From Bacillota bacterium (lineage in GTDB: Bacteria; Bacillota; Clostridia; Christensenellales; Aristaeellaceae), in the NCBI GenBank assembly GCA_023391725.1, contig JAEWAH010000217.1, positions 1 through 16,249 of the forward strand: 16,249 nucleotides of DNA, in the 5' to 3' direction. This document shows positions 1 through 6,347 of the stretch, in pieces. Within the stretch, counting starts at the first letter, position 1. Every line of letters begins with the position of its first letter. A program made the position numbers and the translations under genes. The notes under the pieces are model-generated. The model ran no database searches and was not told where the DNA came from. It was given only the letters and a program-made list of their open reading frames with translations.

Positions 1-297
1 AGTTGGGCATACCTCCACACAGCGCCCACAGAGAATACAGCGCGCCTTGGCCGGCGTAAAATCCTCTTTTATCCTGCCGCTTGGGCATACTTTAGCGCAA
101 TGTCCGCAGCTTACGCACTTGTGCGCGTAATGGAGCAGTTGTGGTCTTGGCGACAGGGATTCCGGGTTGTGGCACCACAGGCAGGAAAGGTTGCAGCCCT
201 GGAAAAATACTACCGTCCGCACGCCGGGACCGTCTGAAAGCGAGCAGCGCTCTATATTGAAAATCATGCCGTCATTCATACGCATACGGCTTAGCAT
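1..297 (-). CDS. Glycyl radical enzyme activating enzyme (radical SAM, ferredoxin-type), N-terminal part
   Basis: This protein would install the glycyl radical on the GRE encoded just upstream, using S-adenosylmethionine and a [4Fe-4S] cluster. Only the first 99 codons are in the window; the gene runs off base 1. Seen: the radical SAM motif CxxxCxxC at Cys35, Cys39 and Cys42 (GCNLSCLWCHNPES), preceded by SLSDGPGVRT, which is typical of GRE activases. Two ferredoxin-type Cys clusters follow, at residues 61-71 (CVSCGHCAKVC) and from residue 87 (CILCGRCVEVC). The ferredoxin insert is characteristic of activases for non-PFL GREs; PFL activase lacks it. The ATG at 297-295 overlaps the GRE stop codon (ATGCTAA, 7 bp), which implies translational coupling. 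An AAGGGA lies 6 nt upstream of that ATG, inside the GRE gene. Later in-frame ATGs (codons 5, 7 and 11) lack a comparable ribosome site. Family assignment is secure; the partner is inferred from adjacency. Confidence 0.95.
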   Translation of the reverse strand, partial: MLSRMRMNDGMIFNIERCSLSDGPGVRTVVFFQGCNLSCLWCHNPESLSPRPQLLHYAHKCVSCGHCAKVCPSGRIKEDFTPAKARCILCGRCVEVCPT

Positions 298-2561
298 ACC
301 GCGTCCCTTGCGATGATGTCATCCTGCCCGGTCTTGTTCATATCCACAAACACAGCACTGTACCCGGTCACGCGCACCATCAGGTCCCTGTGCGCATCGG
401 GATGCGCCTGCGCGTCGTACAAGTCCTGAACGCTCGTGGCGCTGACCTGCGCCTGCATCCCGCCCCTGTCGAAATACGTGCCCAGGATTGCCGCCAGCAT
501 GCGGATGCCTTGCTCTCCCTTGAAGAAAGAGCGCTGCACCGTGATGTTCTGTGCTCCCGACATGATCCGGCCGGCAGGGAGCTTTACAAGCGAGTTCAGC
601 CGCGCGGTGAGGCCCTGCAGGGAAACGCCGGGGGAGGGCTGCCAATTCTGGCTGACCGGTGTCCCGGCCAGGCGGCCATCGGGGGTAGCGCCTGTGCGGT
701 GGCCGATCTCGATATGGCGCGTGTCCGTTTCCACAGAAAGGCGCAGGATGATGCGCGGGCCTTCTGTCGGTTCCGTTTGATGGAATACTTTGTACGCCGT
801 ATCCGTCAGCATCTTCAAAAGTTTGCTGGCGTGGCCGTCGGCGGCGGGATCGTCGTTGCCATACTTTTTTGCTTTGCGGCACAGAAGAAGGATATCGTCA
901 TACCCCGCAAAGTCATGGGTGAGCGATTCATGCAGCTTTGCTAAGGAGACGCTTTTGTTTTGGAATACGATCTCATCGATGGCCGTAAGGCTGTCGGCCA
1001 ATGTCGCAAAGCCGCCGATAGTATAGGCCATGGGGTAATACTTGCTGCCGCCGCAAAAGGCGCTTGCCGCCTTTGAAATGGGATCGCGGAAGAAGCAATC
1101 CTGAAATTGCAGCGCGCCTGGTGCCTCCGCAAGGAGCATTTCGCGGGCTTTGATTGTCCTGTCCATGCGGAAACGGAGGATGCTTTCAAAACGTCTGCCC
1201 AGCGCGTCATATACCGTGTCGATGGATCCCGGCGCTTCAGGGAGCGCCGCCAGTTCGTTCAGCGCGTCAAGGAATGCGGCGGGAAGGTTGTCAAAGGGCT
1301 CTGGCGAAGTGATGTATGCCCAGTCCTCTTTGGAAAACCGCCTGCCCCAGGCGTGCAGCCAGCCTGTACCGGTAACATCCATGCCCGCAAGACACGGCCA
1401 GTTGCAGCCGTAAAACTCAAAATTACGCGCGTCCTCGATGTCCGCCCCGGCGTTTTCGTAGGCTGTGGCTGTGTTTTCTTCGTTGTAGACCATCATGGAA
1501 GCACTTGCCAGCATCTTTTCGGTCAGCGTATGCCAAAGCTCCGGCGCCGTCTTCATCATATCCTTGCCGTAGCGGACCACGATCACGGGATTTTTGAACG
1601 ACGGTACGATACACTCGGCAAGCAAAAGCGTTAGATCAGTGCAGGCGCTTTCCCCATTTGCAAGCGTGCCGCCCAGGAGCATATATTCCGGCGCGTCGTA
1701 ATTCAGGTTACGCTTCCAGCCGGTGATCAGATCACCATCCTCCGCGCTCATCTGATGTTCGCCGCGGCCCATGATTAGGTTGTTCTTGCAGTAAAAATCA
1801 AGGATCAGCCGCCCGGCATCCTCCCTTGTAAGCTCGCCGTTTTTGATGTCGTGCTCGTACAGGCTGTTCAGCAGCACGTCCATGCGGCCGTAGGTCAAGG
1901 TTGGGTTTTCGGCCAGCAGCGAACAGTAGACCAGCATGATGGCCCAAAGCATTTGCAGCGCCTCATGAAAGTTTTCCGGTTTCCTAAGCGCAGCATGGCG
2001 GCAGGCCTCCACAGCCTCGGTAAGTCCCAGCAAGCGCGCAGCCTGGGCGTATCTTAGCAGATAAGTTTGCAGCGCCTCATACACATAGATCGCGCCTTGA
2101 AGGAAATCCAGCGTTTCTTGATTTGCGCCCTCCGCCTTCCTACGGAGCATCTCCTCCTCCGCCCGCTTGAGCAGCCCGGACAGCCCCAGTTCCACTGCGT
2201 CGCGCCAATAGAAGGAGGTATGCCCGGAATCGTACACCCATTTAGGGACGGAGCGCCCGCCAAAGCGCTTGCATACGCCTTGGAAATACGCCTCGCCCGC
2301 TTCATCCGGCACATCTTCCGCGATGCGGCCCAGCAGCAGGTCGCCCTCGTTGATAGGCAAAGAGATATTTGATAAGACATATTTGAGCGCTAGGCCGTAT
2401 TTGATGGGCTGAGGCTGACCAACACCTATGTGCGCATCCGCGTAGTCAAATAACCGCACACGTTCAAGCGTTGTGGCCGTTCGCGGTTTTTGCGTGAGCG
2501 CGTGGACGGCTTCATTTACCATCGAAGACATGCGCGAGTCTTCCAGAAGTATTTCCAGCAT
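291..2561 (-). CDS. Glycyl radical enzyme (PFL-like family) with atypical GCNWPC active-site motif
   Basis: A 756-residue member of the pyruvate formate-lyase/GRE superfamily, cytoplasmic, strictly anaerobic and needing activation by the next gene. Seen: the glycyl-radical loop RVTGYSAVFVDM with radical Gly733; the active-site loop FYGCNWPCLAG with probable thiyl Cys386; and family landmarks GRMD (225-228), YGNDDP (567-572) and GATPDGR (624-630). Length is normal for the family, with no frameshift. Known of the family: dehydratases, C-N and C-S lyases and arylacetate decarboxylases usually show GCVE, with Glu two residues after Cys; PFL shows two adjacent Cys. Here the +1 to +4 residues are Asn, Trp, Pro and Cys, so neither class fits and the reaction is unknown. 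The start at 2561 has AGAGG 6 nt upstream. The gene begins 29 nt after the GH127 stop and overlaps the activase gene, so substrate may be linked to arabinofuranosides (inference). Automated labels of formate acetyltransferase would be misleading. Confidence 0.93.
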   Translation of the reverse strand: MLEILLEDSRMSSMVNEAVHALTQKPRTATTLERVRLFDYADAHIGVGQPQPIKYGLALKYVLSNISLPINEGDLLLGRIAEDVPDEAGEAYFQGVCKRFGGRSVPKWVYDSGHTSFYWRDAVELGLSGLLKRAEEEMLRRKAEGANQETLDFLQGAIYVYEALQTYLLRYAQAARLLGLTEAVEACRHAALRKPENFHEALQMLWAIMLVYCSLLAENPTLTYGRMDVLLNSLYEHDIKNGELTREDAGRLILDFYCKNNLIMGRGEHQMSAEDGDLITGWKRNLNYDAPEYMLLGGTLANGESACTDLTLLLAECIVPSFKNPVIVVRYGKDMMKTAPELWHTLTEKMLASASMMVYNEENTATAYENAGADIEDARNFEFYGCNWPCLAGMDVTGTGWLHAWGRRFSKEDWAYITSPEPFDNLPAAFLDALNELAALPEAPGSIDTVYDALGRRFESILRFRMDRTIKAREMLLAEAPGALQFQDCFFRDPISKAASAFCGGSKYYPMAYTIGGFATLADSLTAIDEIVFQNKSVSLAKLHESLTHDFAGYDDILLLCRKAKKYGNDDPAADGHASKLLKMLTDTAYKVFHQTEPTEGPRIILRLSVETDTRHIEIGHRTGATPDGRLAGTPVSQNWQPSPGVSLQGLTARLNSLVKLPAGRIMSGAQNITVQRSFFKGEQGIRMLAAILGTYFDRGGMQAQVSATSVQDLYDAQAHPDAHRDLMVRVTGYSAVFVDMNKTGQDDIIARDAVC

Positions 2562-2590
2562 AAGACGCCTCTTCGCCGGTCATTACGGCG

Positions 2591-4369
2591 CTATTTATTC
2601 TCTTTGATCCATACGGCCATGCCGCCCCTGTCGCGGTTGCACCATGCGTAGTAGGGGATCAGCCGCGCCTCGCCTGCTTTCAGGGCCACAATGCCGCCCA
2701 GTATATCCGGGCATTCTTCGGTCTGGATGGGCGTGCCAGCGTCCACCGCGAAATCGGCGTGGAAATATTCCGTAGGAATGTCACAGTGCTGATCCGTTTC
2801 CTCCGCGCAATAAACGATAGGCCCGCGGGCGAAGGCCACGCGCCCCAAGTCTTCCTTCACCCGGCTGTCCGCGTGAATGCGGCGGGCGGGCATGGAAAGA
2901 TCCAGCGTCAATTCGCCCCCATCGGGGACGATGGCGGTCACATAGCCATTTTGAAGCTTTGCAGTAAGCGCTTTTCCGCCTACGGAAAGGGTGAATTTCT
3001 CGCACCAGCCGGGAATGCGGAGCTTCAGCTTTGTTTCCCCACCCAAAACCCCAATGGTTACGCGGCCCGACCAGGGATACTCCGTTTTCACATGCAATTT
3101 GATTTGATGATCGCCCACAGCAAATTCTGCCTGGGAAGCGATGTACTGGTTCACATATACCGCCTCGCCGTCGGTGGCGTAGGCATACCCGCCGATGGAG
3201 GGGATGAAGCGTACTAAATTGGTGGGGCAGCAGGAGCAGCCGAACCACTCGCTGCGCCGGTATGTACCTGCCGAGGCCAGGGGATTGTCGTAGAAAAAGC
3301 GCAGCCCGTCCAGGGAAATGCCAGAGAGCACGCCGTTGTACATTTCCGTTTCCACAAGGTCCGCGTATTTCGCGTCCCCATGGAGCAGGTTCATGCGCTG
3401 GTTCCACAGCGCCATGCCGATGGCTGCGCATGTCTCGCAGTAGGCGGTAAGGTTGGGCAGGTGAAAGTCCCTTGTGAAGCCTTCGTTGGAGGCACTTTGC
3501 CCAATACCGCCCGTTACATACAGGTTGCCGGGGACTACGTTGTCCCATAGGCGGTCAAGAGCGGCGGCCAGTGCTTCGTTGCCCGTGACGGCTGCGATGT
3601 CCGCCATGCCGGAGTAGTAGTACATGGCCCGCACGGCATGCCCCGTAACGCGGGAAAGCTGTTCCGCAGGCAGATCGTCCTGGCAGTATTCCTCATGGAA
3701 GTTCTGTTTCCTAAAAGAGGGCGCGTCCAGATGGCCGTGGCCGCGTTCGTTCACCAGCCATTGCGCATATTTGAGATAGTCTTCTTCGCCCGTCAGGCGG
3801 TAGAGCTTCATCACCGCCAGCTCCAGCTCCTGATGGCCCACCACCCAGTGCTTTTTGCCCGGGCCGATGACACTCATCATGTGGCGCAGCGCGCGAGTAG
3901 CAGCGTTTAGCCAGCGATCCTTGCCCGTGGCTTGGAAATAGGCGATGGCGCCTTCCAACATGTGACCCAGGCAATAATCTTCATGGTAGCCCATGTCTGT
4001 CCAGCGGTTCTCCAGGCCCGTTAAGGTAAAGAAGGTGAATAGGTAGCCATCCTCCCGCTGGGCGGAACAAATCGCATTGATTACGGTATCTGCAGCCGCC
4101 TCCAGCTCCGGGTCAGCCCCGCCTTGCAAGGTGTAGGCCACGCCCTCCAGCACCTTGTACACATCGCTGTCGTTAAAATAGATGCCTTCAAAGCCGCCTT
4201 CCTCCATCCCGCCCGCGCGGCGGAAGTTGGCGATGCGGCTTGTCTCCTCGCAGCGCTTCAAACAATAACGGGTGGTTTCCTTTCGGATGGTGGCGACCCG
4301 GGGGGACCAGAACGCGCTGTCCAGCTTCACCTGGTGGAAGGGGATAGGGGAAAGGTTGGCAAACTTCAT
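2591..4369 (-). CDS. GH127 beta-L-arabinofuranosidase (DUF1680 family), cytoplasmic
   Basis: A 592-residue glycoside hydrolase resembling HypBA1 of Bifidobacterium longum, which releases L-arabinose from beta-L-arabinofuranosides, including those on hydroxyproline of plant extensins. Seen: E-x-C at Glu312/Cys314 (YCETC) and a Cys pair at 380-381 (GCSCCPTN). These match the family's zinc ligands Glu338, Cys340, Cys417 and Cys418, with Cys417 the nucleophile. Glu296 (SNEGF) is 16 residues before Glu312, the same spacing as the HypBA1 acid/base Glu322. There is no signal peptide, so the substrate must be imported, consistent with the ABC importer upstream. A start 36 bases further upstream (4405) is possible, but the ATG at 4369 has a perfect AAGGAGG 7 nt upstream. 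A stem-loop precedes the gene. Alternative: the family also contains related activities such as 3-C-carboxy-5-deoxy-L-xylose (aceric acid) hydrolysis, so the exact sugar is not certain. Confidence 0.92.
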   Translation of the reverse strand: MKFANLSPIPFHQVKLDSAFWSPRVATIRKETTRYCLKRCEETSRIANFRRAGGMEEGGFEGIYFNDSDVYKVLEGVAYTLQGGADPELEAAADTVINAICSAQREDGYLFTFFTLTGLENRWTDMGYHEDYCLGHMLEGAIAYFQATGKDRWLNAATRALRHMMSVIGPGKKHWVVGHQELELAVMKLYRLTGEEDYLKYAQWLVNERGHGHLDAPSFRKQNFHEEYCQDDLPAEQLSRVTGHAVRAMYYYSGMADIAAVTGNEALAAALDRLWDNVVPGNLYVTGGIGQSASNEGFTRDFHLPNLTAYCETCAAIGMALWNQRMNLLHGDAKYADLVETEMYNGVLSGISLDGLRFFYDNPLASAGTYRRSEWFGCSCCPTNLVRFIPSIGGYAYATDGEAVYVNQYIASQAEFAVGDHQIKLHVKTEYPWSGRVTIGVLGGETKLKLRIPGWCEKFTLSVGGKALTAKLQNGYVTAIVPDGGELTLDLSMPARRIHADSRVKEDLGRVAFARGPIVYCAEETDQHCDIPTEYFHADFAVDAGTPIQTEECPDILGGIVALKAGEARLIPYYAWCNRDRGGMAVWIKENK

Positions 4370-4376
4370 CGTCGTT

Positions 4377-4383
4377 CCTCCTT
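4377..4383 (-). promoter_or_regulatory. Ribosome binding site deciding the GH127 start
   Basis: The minus strand reads AAGGAGG, then 7 nt, then ATG at 4369-4367. This near-perfect Shine-Dalgarno rules in favour of the shorter GH127 protein beginning MKFANLSPIPF rather than an in-frame upstream ATG at 4405. The upstream ATG would place this ribosome site inside the coding sequence. Confidence 0.85.
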
Positions 4384-4391
4384 GCGGTACA

Positions 4392-4422
4392 AAGCCTGCC
4401 TGCAAACATTGCGGGCAGGCTT
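4392..4422 (-). other. Stem-loop in the permease-GH127 gap (attenuator or mRNA-processing hairpin)
   Basis: On the minus strand AAGCCTGCC pairs perfectly with GGCAGGCTT (9 bp). Inside, after one C-A mismatch, GCAA pairs with TTGC around a 3-nt loop. It lies between the second permease stop and the GH127 ribosome site. The downstream flank is TTTGTACC, not a long T run, so a full Rho-independent terminator is unlikely. A partial terminator, or a stabilising 3' end for the importer mRNA, fits better. Confidence 0.7.
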
Positions 4423-4442
4423 CTTTAAAATATAGAATTGGT

Positions 4443-5300
4443 TTAGCCTTTGAGGCCAGTTAGCGAGATACCCTCGATCAATTGCTTCTGGCCGAACAGG
4501 AAAACGATCAGGCAGGGGATGATGACCACGGTTGAGGCTGCCATGACCAGGTTCCATTTGGTGGAATATTCGCCCCGGAATTGGAGAAGGCCAATGGCCA
4601 GCGTGAACTTCTTGGGGTCATTCAAGTAGATGATGGGGCCGAAGTAGTCGTTCCACACACCTAAGAAGGTGAACAGCGCCACTACCACAATGGCCGGCCG
4701 GGAAAGGGGCACGATGATCCTGGAGTAAATTTGAAGGTTGCTGGCGCCGTCCACGAAAGCGGCCTCGTCCAGCTCCATGGGGATGGCGTTATAGAACTGG
4801 CGCAAGAGGAAGATGTTGAAGATGCCGCCGCCAAAGAACGAGGGAAGGACCAGCGGCCAGAAGGTGTTGACGCGGCCCAGGGCGCCCCAGGCAAGGTAGG
4901 TCGGGATCAGCGTCACCGCGCCGGGCAGCATCATGGCGCTCATCAAAACGCCGAACACGGCCTCGCGGCCCCGCCACTTCACGCGGGAGAAGGAGTAGGC
5001 AGCCAGTGTGGAGGTGAGCACGGTGCCGATGAGCACGCCGCCCATGATGATGAGGGTATTGAGCAGGTACCTGAGGAACGGCACGAATTTCAGCGCGTCC
5101 GTGTAATTTTTCCAGATCAGCACTTCCGGCCAGATGATAAAGGGCCGGACCTGCACGATCTGCGTGCTTTTCATAAACGAGGAGCGGATCATCCACCCAA
5201 GGGGCAGCAGGCAGAACAGAGATAGTGAAATGACTACGGCATACAGGAGGAACCGCTTGGCAACATGGGCGGGCCCGTTTTTTCGTCTGGCCATGCTCAT
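4443..5300 (-). CDS. Carbohydrate ABC transporter permease, MalG/LacG type (CUT1)
   Basis: A 285-residue inner-membrane subunit that forms the sugar translocation pore with the permease encoded just upstream. Seen: about six hydrophobic segments, the first at residues 17-37. The cytoplasmic EAA loop is at 179-198 (EAAFVDGASNLQIYSRIIVP); it docks the ATPase. The C-terminus QKQLIEGISLTGLKG is the classic MalG-type ending. Its ATG overlaps the stop of the preceding permease (ATGA at 5300-5297), which implies translational coupling and fixed stoichiometry. AAGGGGGG lies upstream as ribosome site. No ATPase gene of the sugar-importer type is in the window, so a shared MsmX-like ATPase elsewhere is probable. 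Substrate is inferred from the adjacent arabinofuranosidase, not from this sequence. Confidence 0.95.
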   Translation of the reverse strand: MSMARRKNGPAHVAKRFLLYAVVISLSLFCLLPLGWMIRSSFMKSTQIVQVRPFIIWPEVLIWKNYTDALKFVPFLRYLLNTLIIMGGVLIGTVLTSTLAAYSFSRVKWRGREAVFGVLMSAMMLPGAVTLIPTYLAWGALGRVNTFWPLVLPSFFGGGIFNIFLLRQFYNAIPMELDEAAFVDGASNLQIYSRIIVPLSRPAIVVVALFTFLGVWNDYFGPIIYLNDPKKFTLAIGLLQFRGEYSTKWNLVMAASTVVIIPCLIVFLFGQKQLIEGISLTGLKG

Positions 5301-6241
5301 TCGTTCTGCCCCCCTTCATAGTACACCCAAAGCTTGCTTGTCTTGAACACGATGACGGAGAAGATCATGATGACGATGAACAGGACCCAGGCCTCGGCAG
5401 AAGCCAGCCCCATCTCCATGTGCGTGAAGGCGGTGCGCCACAAGTTGTACACATAGAACAGGGAAGCGTTGTTGGGTCCCCCCTCGGTCATGATGTAGGC
5501 CGCGCCGAACACCTGGAAGGCGCCGATCAGACCCATAATAAAATTAAAGAAGAGAGTAGGCGAGATCATGGGAAGGGTGATGTACAGGAACTTGTGCAGG
5601 CCGTTGCCGCCGTCTACTTCCAGCGCCTCATAATAGTGGCGCGGGATGTTTTGCAGGCCCGCCAGGAAGATGACCATGGTGGAGCCGGTCCCGAAAATGC
5701 CCATGAATACGATGGACGGGACGACGGAACTTTCGGCATATATCCATTGGCTCAGAGGCAGGCCAAGGGCTTTCAAGATCATGTTGAAGATACCGAAGTT
5801 GGGGTTCATCATCAGCATCCAGACGAAGCTGGAGGCTACGCCGGGCACGATGGAGGGCACGTAGAAGATCGAGCGGAAGAGCGCCCGGCATTTCATCTGG
5901 TTATTGAGCAGCATCGCCACAAAGAAAGCGAAGAGCAAATTGGCGGGAACAGAGAACAGCACATATTTGGCGGTGGCTTTCACCGACGGCCAGAACCAGG
6001 GGTCGGTGCCGTTGAAGAGCTTTACATAATTATCAAACCCCAGCCACGTGGGCGTGGAGATGATCTTGTAGTCCATAAAACTGAAGACAAGGCTGGCAAG
6101 CATCGGCCCGACGGTGAAGATTAAAAAGCCAAGGATCGCAGGCAGGGCGAAAGCCACACCGACAATTTGACGCTTGCGGGCGATGGCGCCGTAGACTGTG
6201 CGCTGGCGTCCCGCCTTTTGTGGGGTCAGTGCCTGTGTCAT
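5297..6241 (-). CDS. Carbohydrate ABC transporter permease, MalF/UgpA type (CUT1)
   Basis: A 314-residue partner permease of the MalG-type subunit. Seen: a basic cytoplasmic N-terminus; TM1 at about residues 27-55 (VGVAFALPAILGFLIF); further hydrophobic segments near 90-112, 125-145, 173-195, 228-250 and 282-300. The EAA loop is at 205-224 (EALEVDGGNGLHKFLYITLP). The size fits UgpA/LacF-type permeases rather than the longer MalF of enterobacteria. The ATG at 6241 is preceded by AAGGA, 6 nt away, itself directly after a small hairpin. The gene overlaps the next permease by 4 bp. It lies 106 nt after the solute-binding protein gene, and that gap contains two stem-loops. Confidence 0.95.
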   Translation of the reverse strand: MTQALTPQKAGRQRTVYGAIARKRQIVGVAFALPAILGFLIFTVGPMLASLVFSFMDYKIISTPTWLGFDNYVKLFNGTDPWFWPSVKATAKYVLFSVPANLLFAFFVAMLLNNQMKCRALFRSIFYVPSIVPGVASSFVWMLMMNPNFGIFNMILKALGLPLSQWIYAESSVVPSIVFMGIFGTGSTMVIFLAGLQNIPRHYYEALEVDGGNGLHKFLYITLPMISPTLFFNFIMGLIGAFQVFGAAYIMTEGGPNNASLFYVYNLWRTAFTHMEMGLASAEAWVLFIVIMIFSVIVFKTSKLWVYYEGGQNE

Positions 6242-6261
6242 TCCGATTCCTTCTTTCTCCG

Positions 6262-6276
6262 GCCGCTTAAAGCGGC
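6262..6276 (-). other. Small hairpin upstream of the MalF-type permease ribosome site
   Basis: The minus strand GCCGCT-TTA-AGCGGC forms a 6-bp stem with a 3-nt loop. It ends 14 nt before the AAGGA ribosome site of the permease gene and directly abuts the larger stem-loop at 6277-6328. It may block 3'-to-5' exonucleases or limit ribosome access to the permease. Confidence 0.55.
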
Positions 6277-6328
6277 GGGGGCGCCGCCAACCAGATTGTG
6301 TTCTTTCTCTGATTGTGCGGCGGCCCCC
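6277..6328 (-). other. Large GC-rich stem-loop after the solute-binding protein gene
   Basis: The minus strand GGGGGCCGCCGC (6328-6317) pairs with GCGGCGCCCCC (6287-6277) over 11 bp with one bulged C; the loop is 29 nt. It begins about 20 nt after the binding-protein stop codon and has no T run after it. The position matches the malE-malF type of intergenic structure. That structure stabilises the binding-protein mRNA and lowers permease expression, giving excess binding protein. Confidence 0.65.
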
Positions 6329-6347
6329 GTTTGAATGGTATTAAAGA

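Noticed and set aside
291..2561. Calling the GRE pyruvate formate-lyase (formate acetyltransferase)
   Set aside because: PFL has two adjacent active-site Cys and an activase without ferredoxin clusters. This enzyme has GCNWPC and its activase carries two extra CxxCxxC-type clusters.
291..2561. Calling the GRE trans-4-hydroxyproline dehydratase (HypD) because of the GH127 neighbour
   Set aside because: Attractive context, but the Glu two residues after the thiyl Cys, expected for the GRE dehydratases, is replaced by Trp. Kept only as a hypothesis about substrate supply.
4392..4422. Rho-independent terminator after the permease genes
   Set aside because: The hairpin is good, but the minus-strand flank has only CTTT and then GTACC. 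On the plus strand there is no gene to terminate.
5420..6124. Plus-strand open frame of 234 codons
   Set aside because: Antisense to the MalF-type permease; composition rich in His, Asp and Glu reflects reversed codons for hydrophobic residues. No plausible domain.
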